From Thermosediminibacteraceae bacterium (GTDB taxonomy: Bacteria > Bacillota > Thermosediminibacteria > Thermosediminibacterales > Thermosediminibacteraceae), in the NCBI GenBank assembly GCA_021890755.1, contig JAKKUQ010000004.1:1-64000 (forward strand): a stretch of DNA of 64,000 nt, in the 5' to 3' direction. Below are positions 45,252 to 54,449 of the stretch, in pieces. The notes under the pieces were generated by a model. The model was not told the origin of the DNA. It saw only the letters and a list, made by a program, of their open reading frames with translations, and did not search any database. Positions within the stretch are counted from its first letter, which is position 1, and the number at the start of each line of letters is the position of its first letter. A program made the position numbers and the translations under genes.

Positions 45252-46640
45252 ATGAATGATGAAAAGGATACTATTGCAGCGATTTCTACGCCTCTCGGAG
45301 AAGGTGGAATAGGGATAATTAGAATAAGCGGGGAAGATTCTTTTCGCATAGCAGACGAAATCTTCCAGCCAAAGAAGAATATTAAGACTTCTGAAATGAA
45401 GCCCAGGACAATGTACCTGGGCAACATTATAGATCCTGAAAGCGGAGAAGTCATAGATGAAGTGCTTTTAGTAAAATATAAGGCTCCATATACGTATACA
45501 AGAGAAGACATGGTGGAAATAAACTCCCACGGTGGATTTGTCGTACAAAACAGAATATTGGAAATAGTTTTAAATCGTGGTGCAAGGGTGGCGGAACCGG
45601 GGGAATTTACTAAAAGAGCCTTCTTAAATGGTAGAATAGACCTTTCTCAAGCGGAAGCAGTAATAGACATAATAAGGGCGAAAACCGACAGGGCACTTAA
45701 GATAGCTTTGAACCAGTTAAAAGGGGGGCTTTCCAATTGGATAAGAGAAGTAAGGCAGGAAATTTTAAGAATTCTAGCCCATATAGAGGCAAACATAGAT
45801 TTCCCGGAAGACGATATACCTGGTATAGACCCTAAAACCATTACCGTTGAAATAAAGAGTCTAAGGGCAAAGCTTGATGATATCTTGAAAAAGGCAAAAG
45901 CGGGGAAGATAATGCGGGAAGGGCTTTCCACTGTGATTTTGGGAAGGCCCAATGTAGGTAAATCTTCGCTTTTAAATTCATTGCTCAGAGAAAAAAGGGC
46001 AATAGTTACGGAAATACCAGGGACCACAAGAGACATTATCGAGGAGTATATAAACATAAAGGGCATCCCGATAAAAATTGTAGATACGGCGGGAATAAGA
46101 GAAACTTTAGACGCAGTTGAAAAAATAGGAGTAGAAAGGGCTTTAGAGACGCTGGAAAATGCAGATATGGTGCTTTTAATGTTTGATGCTTCCGAGGAGC
46201 TGAAAAAGGAAGACCGCGAGATAATGGAGCTGGTGAAGGATAAATTTGTTATAGTTGTGATAAATAAGGTGGACCTTCCGGTAAAACTGAACATAGAAGA
46301 AGTAGTTTCGGCATTTCCCGGAAAGCCTGTGATTAGGATATCCGCCCTTCAAGAAAAGGGAATCGAAGAATTGAGAGAGGCTATTTACAGAGTGGTTACC
46401 GAAGAACTGGGTCCCGTAGATGAAGGAGTTATGATAACCCGGGCAAGGCACAGCCAGGCTATAAGAAATGCTATTGAAGCACTGAAAAGGGCGGAAAGTG
46501 CTTTGGAGAAAGAAATTCCAATGGAAGTAGTAGCAATGGAAGTGAGGGAAGCTTTGGATTTCCTTGGAGAAATAACAGGAGATGCTGTTGGAGAAGATGT
46601 GGTAAAAGCTATTTTTGAAAACTTCTGCATTGGGAAATGA
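45252..46640 (+). CDS. mnmE: tRNA uridine-5-carboxymethylaminomethyl modification GTPase
   Basis: With MnmG it makes the cmnm5 modification at wobble U34 of several tRNAs. The 462-residue protein has an N-terminal folate-binding domain (AAISTPLGEGGIGIIRISG), a G domain (GRPNVGKSSLLNSL, DTAGIRETLD, NKVD) and the C-terminal CIGK motif (FENFCIGK) with the functional Cys. mnmG follows at 12 bp. Confidence 0.97.
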   Translation: MNDEKDTIAAISTPLGEGGIGIIRISGEDSFRIADEIFQPKKNIKTSEMKPRTMYLGNIIDPESGEVIDEVLLVKYKAPYTYTREDMVEINSHGGFVVQNRILEIVLNRGARVAEPGEFTKRAFLNGRIDLSQAEAVIDIIRAKTDRALKIALNQLKGGLSNWIREVRQEILRILAHIEANIDFPEDDIPGIDPKTITVEIKSLRAKLDDILKKAKAGKIMREGLSTVILGRPNVGKSSLLNSLLREKRAIVTEIPGTTRDIIEEYINIKGIPIKIVDTAGIRETLDAVEKIGVERALETLENADMVLLMFDASEELKKEDREIMELVKDKFVIVVINKVDLPVKLNIEEVVSAFPGKPVIRISALQEKGIEELREAIYRVVTEELGPVDEGVMITRARHSQAIRNAIEALKRAESALEKEIPMEVVAMEVREALDFLGEITGDAVGEDVVKAIFENFCIGK

Positions 46641-46652
46641 GGGTGATGAGAT

Positions 46653-48542
46653 ATGGAATATACCGCCGGATATTACGATGTAGCCGTAGTAGGGGCGGGC
46701 CACGCTGGGTGCGAAGCTGCACTGGCAGCAGCGCGGTTAGGACTTAAAACGGTGGTTTTTTCACTAAATTTGGATGGCATTGCATTGATGCCATGCAACC
46801 CCTCTATCGGCGGGCCGGCAAAGGGTCACCTGGTGAGGGAAATTGACGCTCTTGGAGGAGAAATGGCAAAGAACATAGATAAGACTCTCATTCAGATGAG
46901 ACTTCTTAACACAAAAAAGGGACCTGCGGTGAGAGCTTTAAGGGCTCAAGCTGATAAAAAAGAGTACCAGCTTTCCATGAAGTACACCCTTGAAAGACAA
47001 AAAAACCTGGATATAGTTCAGGCGGAAGTAGTCAAAATCCTGGTTGAGGGTACGAGAGTAAAAGGTGTAGTAACCAGAACCGGAGGAGTTTTTTACGCGA
47101 AAGCGGTAATTTTAACAACAGGTGTATACCTAAGAGGCAGGATCGTAATAGGGGATGTAAGCTACGATGGCGGCCCCAACGGCCTATTTCCTGCCAATGA
47201 ACTTTCAAAATGCCTTGAAAGCCTTGGGTTTGAGCTGGGCAGATTCAAGACCGGCACACCTCCGCGAGTTCACAGGGATTCGATAGATTACTCGAAGATG
47301 ATAGAGCAGCCCGGTGACGAGGTTATAATACCTTTTTCTTATGAAACTGAATCGATAAAAAGGCCTCAGGTATCGTGTTGGTTGACCTATACCAACGAAA
47401 AAACTCACGAAATTATAAGAAAAAACCTCAACAGGGCGCCGCTTTACACCGGGCAGATAAAAGGCATAGGGCCTAGGTACTGCCCTAGCATTGAAGTGAA
47501 AATAGTAAACTTTCCCGAAAAGGAGTCCCACCAGGTATTCGTAGAACCGGAAGGATTACATACCTGCGAAATGTATTTGCAAGGCGTTTCGACGAGTCTG
47601 CCCGAAGATGTGCAGCTGGAACTTTTAAGGACTATAAGGGGTCTTGAGAACGTAAAAATGATGCGTCCCGGTTACGCTATAGAGTACGACTACGTAGTAC
47701 CCACCCAGCTGAAGCTCACGCTGGAGACCAAAGAGATAGAAGGACTTTACATGGCAGGCCAAATAAACGGTACCTCAGGTTACGAAGAAGCTGCAGCGCA
47801 GGGTTTGATCGCAGGCATTAACGCCGCGTTAAAAATAATGGAAAAGGACCCTCTTATACTTAAAAGATCCGACGCATATATAGGCGTTTTGATAGATGAC
47901 CTTGTAACAAAGGGAGTTGACGAACCTTACAGGATGCTAACATCGAGAGCGGAATACCGCCTGCTCTTAAGGCATGACAACGCCGATATGAGGCTGACAG
48001 AAATAGGCTATAAGGTGGGCCTTATTGATGAAAAAAGGTACGAAAAATTCATGAAGAAAAAGAGGATGATTGAGGAAGAGATTGAAAGGCTACGTTCCAC
48101 TAAAGTCACTCCTACTACCGAAGTGAATAAAGCTTTAGAAGAAATAGGTTCATCTCCATTGTCGACGCCTGCTACCTTGGAAGACCTTTTGAAAAGGCCA
48201 GAGATAGATTACGAAGCTTTGAAAGTATTAGATCCCGAAAGGCCCGAACTTCCACGGGAAGTTATAGAACAAGTTGAAATTATGACTGCCTACGAAGGGT
48301 ATATAAAGCGCCAATTAAAGCAGGTAGAAAATTTTAAGAAGATGGAAAATAAGCGCATACCTCAAGATATAGATTACGATAAAATTCACGGCCTAAGAAC
48401 AGAAGCAAGAGAGAAGCTAAAAAAAGTAAGACCTACTTCCATAGGACAGGCATCCCGGATTTCAGGCGTAAATCCTGCGGATATAACCATTCTTCTTGTA
48501 TATTTAGAGACTCAACGAAAGAGGCAGAAAAATGAGGAATAA
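46653..48542 (+). CDS. mnmG: tRNA uridine-5-carboxymethylaminomethyl modification enzyme MnmG
   Basis: FAD-dependent partner of MnmE. The 629-residue protein starts with [20 protein letters not shown] (FAD-binding GxGxxG), has [20 protein letters not shown], and the C-terminal helical MnmE-binding domain. rsmG overlaps its end by 11 bp. Confidence 0.97.
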   Translation: MEYTAGYYDVAVVGAGHAGCEAALAAARLGLKTVVFSLNLDGIALMPCNPSIGGPAKGHLVREIDALGGEMAKNIDKTLIQMRLLNTKKGPAVRALRAQADKKEYQLSMKYTLERQKNLDIVQAEVVKILVEGTRVKGVVTRTGGVFYAKAVILTTGVYLRGRIVIGDVSYDGGPNGLFPANELSKCLESLGFELGRFKTGTPPRVHRDSIDYSKMIEQPGDEVIIPFSYETESIKRPQVSCWLTYTNEKTHEIIRKNLNRAPLYTGQIKGIGPRYCPSIEVKIVNFPEKESHQVFVEPEGLHTCEMYLQGVSTSLPEDVQLELLRTIRGLENVKMMRPGYAIEYDYVVPTQLKLTLETKEIEGLYMAGQINGTSGYEEAAAQGLIAGINAALKIMEKDPLILKRSDAYIGVLIDDLVTKGVDEPYRMLTSRAEYRLLLRHDNADMRLTEIGYKVGLIDEKRYEKFMKKKRMIEEEIERLRSTKVTPTTEVNKALEEIGSSPLSTPATLEDLLKRPEIDYEALKVLDPERPELPREVIEQVEIMTAYEGYIKRQLKQVENFKKMENKRIPQDIDYDKIHGLRTEAREKLKKVRPTSIGQASRISGVNPADITILLVYLETQRKRQKNEE

Positions 48543-49269
48543 TTTTGAAGAAAGGTTAATGAAGATCGCAAAAGAATGCGGAATTGAGCTAAACTCGAAA
48601 GAGGCACAGATCTTGGGTGATTTTAAAGAAGAAGTATTGAAGTGGAACACCAAAGTGAACCTTACTACAATAGTGGAAGAAGAGCAATTTATAGTAAAGC
48701 ATATTATAGATTCTCTTATGATCTTAAAAAATATACACGTTCCCCACGGAGCAAAGTTAGTGGACGTAGGCACCGGTGCCGGATTTCCAGGTATTCCATT
48801 GAAAGTAGTAAGAAAAGATCTACAAGTGACTCTTATAGATTCAAGCAGGAAAAAGACAGAGTTTTTAAAGTTCGCAGTAAAAAAGCTTAACCTGGATAAA
48901 ACAAATGTTCTCTGTGCCCGAGCCGAAAGCGCCGGAAAAAGCGATGAATTTAGAGAAAAATACGATATCGCCGTTGCGAGGGCGGTTTCGGCTTTGAATA
49001 TTTTATCTGAACTTTGCCTACCTCTCGTAAAGGTGGAAGGAATTTTTATCGCAATGAAAGGAGAAGACCCCTATGGTGAAATAGAAGATGCCGAAGGTGC
49101 GATAAAAGTCTTGGGAGGTAAAATTCTAGAAGTTATCCCTTACGAATTGCCTGGTGGCATAAAAAGAAGGCTGATTGTAGTTAAGAAAGTTGAAAATACA
49201 CCTGACAAATATCCCCGGCGCGAGGGAGTACCAGAAAAACGACCAATAAAATTGGAAAAATTTCCATAA
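48532..49269 (+). CDS. rsmG: 16S rRNA (guanine527-N7)-methyltransferase
   Basis: RsmG methylates G527 in the 530 loop of 16S rRNA. The 245-residue protein has [20 protein letters not shown], the SAM site [17 protein letters not shown] and [14 protein letters not shown]. It overlaps mnmG by 11 bp. Confidence 0.96.
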   Translation: MRNNFEERLMKIAKECGIELNSKEAQILGDFKEEVLKWNTKVNLTTIVEEEQFIVKHIIDSLMILKNIHVPHGAKLVDVGTGAGFPGIPLKVVRKDLQVTLIDSSRKKTEFLKFAVKKLNLDKTNVLCARAESAGKSDEFREKYDIAVARAVSALNILSELCLPLVKVEGIFIAMKGEDPYGEIEDAEGAIKVLGGKILEVIPYELPGGIKRRLIVVKKVENTPDKYPRREGVPEKRPIKLEKFP

Positions 49270-49337
49270 AAAAGAAGGATATTACCGCAAAAGTATAGAA
49301 TAATACACAAAAAAAGACCATGAGGCGGTGGTTATCT

Positions 49338-50141
49338 GTGTGGGGGGGAAAAAAGAACGAAATAGTAAATATCCCGGTAGAAGCCATCAAGCCCAATCCG
49401 TACCAACCTAGAAAAAATTTTGACGATGAATCTTTAAAAGAGCTTACCGATTCGATAAAAGTATACGGAGTGCTGCAGCCTATAGTAGTAAGGCGAATGG
49501 GAAGGAATGAGTATGAGATAATTGCCGGGGAAAGAAGATGGAGAGCATGTCAAAGAGCAGGACTAAAAGAAATACCTGCCATTGTCAAAGATGTGAGGGA
49601 AACGGAATCGGCGATAATGGCCTTAATAGAGAACCTTCAGAGGGAAAATTTGAGCTTCATAGAAGAAGCTGAAGGGTACAGGCAGTTGATGGATGAACAC
49701 GGCCTAACCCAGGAACAGTTAGCGGAAAAGCTGGGCAAAAGCCAGTCTACTATAGCTAATAAAATAAGGATTTTAAAGATGCCCGAGGATGTACTAAAAA
49801 TTATTTCCCAGGAAAACTTAACAGAAAGACACGCTAGAGCCCTGCTGAAGCTGCCTGATGAGAGTCTACAAAGAGAAGTGTTAAAGAAAGTAGTTGAAAA
49901 AAAACTAAATGTCAGGCAGACTGAAGAACTGGTGGACAAGACCCTGGAGAAGATTCAGGCAAAGGAAAATCAATCAAGACGGAAAAAAACACTAAAGGCA
50001 GCCATTAAGGATATAAGGATTTTTATCAATTCGGTTAAAAAACTGGTAAACAATATAAAAGAAACCGGATTCGAAGCCGAATATAAAGAGTATGACCGTG
50101 GCGATTACATAGAAGTGGTGGTTCAGATCCCGAAGAGGTAA
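49338..50141 (+). CDS. noc: ParB-family nucleoid occlusion protein Noc
   Basis: About 267 residues from GTG 49338 (AGGCGGTGG six bases upstream); an ATG at 49320 lies before that site. ParB/CTPase fold with [12 protein letters not shown] and the CTP-binding [13 protein letters not shown], then a helix-turn-helix ([20 protein letters not shown]). Its place before soj-spo0J and its shorter length make Noc the likely assignment, though a second Spo0J cannot be excluded. Noc keeps division off the nucleoid by binding NBS sites and the membrane; no amphipathic N-terminus is obvious here. Confidence 0.85.
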   Translation: MWGGKKNEIVNIPVEAIKPNPYQPRKNFDDESLKELTDSIKVYGVLQPIVVRRMGRNEYEIIAGERRWRACQRAGLKEIPAIVKDVRETESAIMALIENLQRENLSFIEEAEGYRQLMDEHGLTQEQLAEKLGKSQSTIANKIRILKMPEDVLKIISQENLTERHARALLKLPDESLQREVLKKVVEKKLNVRQTEELVDKTLEKIQAKENQSRRKKTLKAAIKDIRIFINSVKKLVNNIKETGFEAEYKEYDRGDYIEVVVQIPKR

Positions 50142-50251
50142 TGAACCATTTTTTTATACCAAAAAGAAGGAAAAAAGGGCAAAAAAAAGAATTTAATGTT
50201 TGTGATGCGGTCAGAGAAGTATATCGTAAAAAGAATTGCGGGAGTGGTAAA

Positions 50252-51013
50252 ATGGCCAGGATAATAGCTGTTGCAAATCAAAAAGGTGGGGTCGGAAAGA
50301 CGACTACAGCAGTTAATTTAGGGGCGTGCCTTGCATCTTTTGGGAAAAGGATACTTTTAGTAGATATTGATCCACAGGGCAATGCGACAAGCGGTATAGG
50401 GGTTGACAAAAACCATACGGAAAAATCCATTTACAACGTACTTATAAATGAAGAAAGCATAAAAGACAACATCGTAAGGACAAACTACGAAAACCTTTAC
50501 TTATTGCCCTCCAACATTCAATTGGCTGGAGCAGAAATTGAACTGGTAATGGCTATATCAAGGGAATACAAGTTAAAAAATGCGCTTGAGGAAATAAGGG
50601 AAGAGTATGATTTCATATTGATAGACTGCCCGCCCTCTTTAGGACTGCTCACATTAAACGCATTAACGGCAGCAGATACAGTATTAGTGCCCATCCAGTG
50701 TGAGTACTATGCTCTTGAAGGATTAGGACAGCTGATGAATACGATAAGCCTGGTCAAAAAGCATTTGAACAAACAACTGGAGGTAGAAGGCGTCTTGCTA
50801 ACCATGTTCGATGCCAGGACTAATCTTTCAATACAGGTAGTAGATGAGGTAAAAAAATTTTTTAGGGACAAAGTTTACAGGACAATAATACCGCGTAATG
50901 TTAGGTTAAGCGAGGCTCCCAGTCACGGAAAGCCGATAATAGTTTATGACTCAAGGTCAAAGGGTGCTGAGGTTTATATGGAACTGGCCAAGGAGGTGCT
51001 GGGAATTGACTAA
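50252..51013 (+). CDS. soj: Chromosome partitioning ATPase Soj (ParA)
   Basis: 253 residues from ATG 50252 (GGGAGTGG upstream). The deviant Walker A motif [33 protein letters not shown] and the C-terminal [17 protein letters not shown] are typical. Soj works with Spo0J in segregation and regulates DnaA and sporulation initiation. It follows noc after 110 bp, and spo0J overlaps its last 8 bases. Confidence 0.96.
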   Translation: MARIIAVANQKGGVGKTTTAVNLGACLASFGKRILLVDIDPQGNATSGIGVDKNHTEKSIYNVLINEESIKDNIVRTNYENLYLLPSNIQLAGAEIELVMAISREYKLKNALEEIREEYDFILIDCPPSLGLLTLNALTAADTVLVPIQCEYYALEGLGQLMNTISLVKKHLNKQLEVEGVLLTMFDARTNLSIQVVDEVKKFFRDKVYRTIIPRNVRLSEAPSHGKPIIVYDSRSKGAEVYMELAKEVLGID

Positions 51014-51857
51014 AAAGGGGCTAGGGAAGGGGTTAGGTGCCTTAATACCAATGCTGGAGGAAAAGGACGAACAAAACATCCAAGAAATAAATATCAGTGA
51101 AATAAGGCCTAACGAACGCCAGCCAAGGAAGAGCTTTGATGACGAAAAGCTGAACGAGCTAGCTTCCTCAATTAAAGAACACGGTGTACTCCAGCCGGTA
51201 ATACTGAGAAAGGTCAAAAACGGTTACGAAATAGTTGCTGGAGAAAGGCGCTGGAGAGCGGCTAAGATGGCAGGGATAAAAAAGATCCCGGCCATAGTGA
51301 AAGAACTAACGGATGCTGAAGTAATGCAGATAGCCCTTATAGAAAACCTACAAAGAGAAGACCTTACTCCTTTAGAGGAAGCTACTGCGTATAAAAGACT
51401 AATGGAAGAGTTCGGAATGACGCAAGAAGAGCTGGCATCAAAGATAGGGAAAAGTCGGTCTCAGATAGCAAATACAGTAAGGCTCCTGAACTTGGAAAGT
51501 GAAATACAGCAAATGCTAAACGATGGCAGGATAACGGCGGGACATGCAAGGGCACTCTTGGCGATTGAAGATTCTGCAGTAAGAATCAAGATAGCAAGAA
51601 AAATAGCACAAGAGAATATCTCAGTGCGCGAAACTGAAGAACTTGCAAAAACTGTTTCGTTAAAGGCGGGCAAAGGCAGTAAAAAGAAAAAAAGCGAAGA
51701 AATCAACCCAGCACTTTTACACGTTACAGAACAGCTTCAGAGGGCTTTGGGCACAAAAGTAAGGGTAAAGGGAAGTGAAAGAAGGGGCAAAATTGAAATC
51801 GAATTTTATTCAGAGGACGAACTAGAAAGGATTCTAGAAGTAATAGTTGGCATTTAA
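51006..51857 (+). CDS. spo0J: Chromosome partitioning protein Spo0J (ParB)
   Basis: 283 residues from TTG 51006 (AAGGAGGTGCTGGGAA upstream) giving [15 protein letters not shown], the Soj-activating N-terminus. CTPase motif [13 protein letters not shown] and [23 protein letters not shown] bind CTP and parS; a C-terminal dimer domain follows a basic linker (GSKKKKSEE). It binds the parS site 19 bp downstream. Confidence 0.96.
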   Translation: MTKKGLGKGLGALIPMLEEKDEQNIQEINISEIRPNERQPRKSFDDEKLNELASSIKEHGVLQPVILRKVKNGYEIVAGERRWRAAKMAGIKKIPAIVKELTDAEVMQIALIENLQREDLTPLEEATAYKRLMEEFGMTQEELASKIGKSRSQIANTVRLLNLESEIQQMLNDGRITAGHARALLAIEDSAVRIKIARKIAQENISVRETEELAKTVSLKAGKGSKKKKSEEINPALLHVTEQLQRALGTKVRVKGSERRGKIEIEFYSEDELERILEVIVGI

Positions 51858-51875
51858 TACTCCTTTAAAGGATAA

Positions 51876-51891
51876 TGTTTCACGTGAAACT
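51876..51891. other. parS centromere site
   Basis: TGTTTCACGTGAAACT differs from the consensus 16-mer TGTTTCACGTGAAACA only at the last base. It lies right after spo0J. Confidence 0.93.
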
Positions 51892-51923
51892 TTTACCACC
51901 TCTGTACCGCGGGAGGGACGATT

Positions 51924-52781
51924 GTGCTAAATGTAGGCATTGTGGGGGCTGGCAAGGGCGGAACTGCTATTTTAAAAGCGATTTGGGGTTTACCGGATGT
52001 TCGTGTTGCCGGAATAGCTGATCTGGATGAAAACGCACCAGGGATAATACTGGCGAAGGAGTGGGGAATTAGAACATTTCGCGATTGTCTTGAGCTATTG
52101 CGGCTGCCAAACCTCGATCTGGTTATTGAAGTTACCGGGAACCCCAAAGTTGATGAATTGCTTCACGCTCACAAGCAAGGGAACACGGTAGTGATGGACG
52201 CTCAAGCTGCGAAGTTGATGATGACCATAATCAAAGTAAAGGAAGAAATGCTTGAAAAACTGCATGCTCAAGCTCGGGAATTAGCTGTTACTGCAGAGGA
52301 ACTAAGCAGTGCCGTTACAAGAATCGCAGGCGCTACCAGGGAACTTGCTGCTGGAGCAGAAGAGCTTGCTGCAAAGGGCCAGAATTTAAACAATTCTGCT
52401 GGTAACGCCAAAATCTACTTACAAAAAATAAGCGACGTCCTTGACTTTATAAAAAAAGTGGCCGTTCAGACTAACCTTTTAGGATTAAATGCGGCGATAG
52501 AGGCAGCTAGGGCTGGGGAGTATGGGAGAGGTTTTGCGGTGGTGGCTGGTGAAGTCCGGAAACTGTCCATGGATAGTGCTAAGGCTGTGGAGGAAATAGG
52601 GGAAATTTTACATAATATCGAAAAATCCGTAGGGGAAATCATAAACGGAATACTGGAGGCAAGTCAAATTACCGACCGACAGGCCTGGGCAACTCAGGAA
52701 ATTGTGGCTAAGATAGAAAAACTTGAGCAGGTGGCTGAAAGCATAGGAAATGTGGCGGGGCAAATAGCAGCCCTTAAATGA
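51924..52781 (+). CDS. Soluble Rossmann-fold / methyl-accepting chemotaxis signalling fusion
   Basis: 285 residues from GTG 51924 (GGGAGGG upstream), without membrane segments or HAMP domain. Residues 1-100 look like an NAD(P)-binding Rossmann domain of the Gfo/Idh or dihydrodipicolinate-reductase type: [17 protein letters not shown], then [10 protein letters not shown] and LVIEVTGNP. Residues about 105-285 are a chemoreceptor signalling bundle with the conserved hairpin tip [19 protein letters not shown] and [15 protein letters not shown]. It should therefore report a cytoplasmic dinucleotide or metabolite to CheA/CheW, but no che genes are in the window. Its place next to parS is unexplained. 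Confidence 0.8.
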   Translation: MLNVGIVGAGKGGTAILKAIWGLPDVRVAGIADLDENAPGIILAKEWGIRTFRDCLELLRLPNLDLVIEVTGNPKVDELLHAHKQGNTVVMDAQAAKLMMTIIKVKEEMLEKLHAQARELAVTAEELSSAVTRIAGATRELAAGAEELAAKGQNLNNSAGNAKIYLQKISDVLDFIKKVAVQTNLLGLNAAIEAARAGEYGRGFAVVAGEVRKLSMDSAKAVEEIGEILHNIEKSVGEIINGILEASQITDRQAWATQEIVAKIEKLEQVAESIGNVAGQIAALK

Positions 52782-52795
52782 AAGGTGAAAAGTTG

Positions 52796-52824
52796 TTGCT
52801 TTTTTTCGGTGTACATATTATATT
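52796..52824 (+). promoter_or_regulatory. Possible promoter of the hydG leader
   Basis: TTGCTT (52796-52801), 17-bp spacer, TATATT (52819-52824). A second -10-like TATAAT occurs at 52842-52847. Transcription starting near 52831 would include the whole structured leader. Confidence 0.45.
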
Positions 52825-52859
52825 TTAAAAGAGAAACTGAATATAATTTATTTTGAGAA

Positions 52860-52960
52860 GTTCTTCCTGACGCAAGGGGCAACCTGAGCGAAGGGAGGAA
52901 GCGGTTTTGGTGGGTTTTTATGTCCACATAAGGCTTTTCCTCCCTGGAAAAGCTTTTTTT
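52860..52960 (+). promoter_or_regulatory. Candidate regulatory leader (attenuator) upstream of hydG
   Basis: A stem CTTCCT (52863-52868)/AGGAAG (52896-52901) encloses GACGCAAGGGGCAACCTGAG. A small hairpin TTATGT/ACATAA (52918-52931) and a strong terminator follow. The segment GGGAGGA (52893-52899) is also complementary to TCCTCCC (52938-52944) in the terminator, so the first stem and the antiterminator pairing exclude each other. That is the layout of a riboswitch or protein-controlled attenuator. I could not match it to a riboswitch class that I know. Confidence 0.6.
52933..52960 (+). terminator. Intrinsic terminator within the hydG leader
   Basis: Perfect 8-bp stem GCTTTTCC/GGAAAAGC (52933-52940, 52946-52953), TCCCT loop, seven T residues. 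It lies 50 bases before the hydG start codon, so hydG expression requires readthrough. Confidence 0.85.
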
Positions 52961-53009
52961 GTTGCTCTTTGCGGGCTCCGAAAAATTCAATGAAAAGGAG
53001 ACGATTTTT

Positions 53010-54437
53010 ATGTACATCAGTAAGAAAGAAAATCTAGAAGAACTGAAGGCAACATTTATAGACGATGAAGCTATCGAGAAAGCTCTAGAGGTCGGAAAAA
53101 AGGTCTCGAAGCAGGGCATAAGAGATATCCTTAAAAAAGCACGAGAAGCTAAGGGGCTCGACCTTGAAGATGTAGCTGCTTTACTGCACTGCGAGGACGA
53201 AGAGCTGTTGGAAGAAATGTACGCCGTAGCGAGGGAAATAAAGGACAAAATATACGGCAAGAGAATAGTCATATTTGCGCCTCTTTACTACAGCGATTAT
53301 TGCGTAAATAACTGCCGCTACTGCGGTTACAGGAGAGATAACAAGACTTTGCGCCGAAGGCTTACAATGGAGGAGGTAAGGCGTGAAGTTGAGATTCTGG
53401 AAGAAATGGGGCACAAACGACTGGCGCTGGAAGCTGGAGAAGATCCCGTAAACTGCCCCATCGAATACACTCTTGATGTAATAAGAACGGTTTACGATAC
53501 CCGCCTGAAAAACGGAAGCATCCGCAGAGTAAATATAAATATCGCCGCAACTACGGTGGAAAATTACAAAAAATTGAAGGAGGCGGGAATAGGTACCTAC
53601 GTCCTTTTTCAAGAAACGTACCACCGCCCGACTTATAAATACATGCACCCATCGGGTCCAAAAAGTGACTACGATTATCATACCACTGCCATGGATCGGG
53701 CAATGGCAGGGGGAATTGATGATGTGGGATTAGGAGTGCTTTTTGGACTTTACGATTACAAATACGAAGTACTGGCACTCCTTCAACACGCAAAGCACCT
53801 GGATGAAACTTATGGAGTAGGCCCCCATACCATATCTTTTCCGCGGATAAGGCCGGCACTTGGCGTGGACATAAAGAACTTCCCCTATCTTGTGTCTGAC
53901 AGGGAATTCAAAAAGATAGTTGCCATAGTTCGGATGGCAGTGCCTTACACCGGCATGATTCTTTCCACAAGGGAAAGGCCGGAGTTCAGGGAGGAAGTAA
54001 TCTCTGTAGGCATATCCCAGATAAGTGCAGGGTCATGTACAGGGGTGGGCGGATATTACGAAGAAATAGCAAGAAAGGACAGGAAAGCCTGTCCCCAGTT
54101 TCAAGTAGAGGATAAACGCACTCCCAATGAAGTCTTGCTTTCGCTTTGCGAGCAGGGCTACCTGCCGAGCTACTGTACTGCTTGCTACCGAAGAGGGCGC
54201 ACCGGCGACAGGTTTATGGAGCTTGCAAAGTCGGGGAATATTCAAAACTTCTGTCAGCCAAACGCCATCCTTACTTTCAAAGAATTTCTTATGGATTATG
54301 CAGACCCAAGACTTAAGGAACTAGGAGAAAAGGTGATAGCAAAGAGCCTCGAAGATATCCCAAGCCCTGTCATCAGGGAAAAAACGATAGAGAGGCTCAA
54401 AAGGATTGAATTGGGAGAAAGAGACCTGTTCTTTTAA
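53010..54437 (+). CDS. hydG: [FeFe]-hydrogenase H-cluster maturase HydG
   Basis: HydG is a radical SAM enzyme that cleaves tyrosine and delivers Fe(CO)2CN units for the H-cluster. 475 residues from ATG 53010 (GGAGACG upstream). Cluster motif CVNNCRYCGY (Cys98, Cys102, Cys105) lies in a ThiH-like barrel. The C-terminal auxiliary cluster ligands are also present: YCTACYRRGRTG and, 22 residues on, FCQP. The gene sits behind a leader with a terminator. A DUF3343-HydE fusion follows at 12 bp; HydF and the hydrogenase itself are not in the window. Confidence 0.95.
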   Translation: MYISKKENLEELKATFIDDEAIEKALEVGKKVSKQGIRDILKKAREAKGLDLEDVAALLHCEDEELLEEMYAVAREIKDKIYGKRIVIFAPLYYSDYCVNNCRYCGYRRDNKTLRRRLTMEEVRREVEILEEMGHKRLALEAGEDPVNCPIEYTLDVIRTVYDTRLKNGSIRRVNINIAATTVENYKKLKEAGIGTYVLFQETYHRPTYKYMHPSGPKSDYDYHTTAMDRAMAGGIDDVGLGVLFGLYDYKYEVLALLQHAKHLDETYGVGPHTISFPRIRPALGVDIKNFPYLVSDREFKKIVAIVRMAVPYTGMILSTRERPEFREEVISVGISQISAGSCTGVGGYYEEIARKDRKACPQFQVEDKRTPNEVLLSLCEQGYLPSYCTACYRRGRTGDRFMELAKSGNIQNFCQPNAILTFKEFLMDYADPRLKELGEKVIAKSLEDIPSPVIREKTIERLKRIELGERDLFF

Positions 54438-54449
54438 TGGGAGGCTGCC

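Noticed and set aside
52860-52960. hydG leader as a c-di-GMP-I riboswitch
   Set aside because: It contains GACGCAA, reminiscent of that class, but the order and the surrounding conserved bases do not fit, so I left it unassigned.
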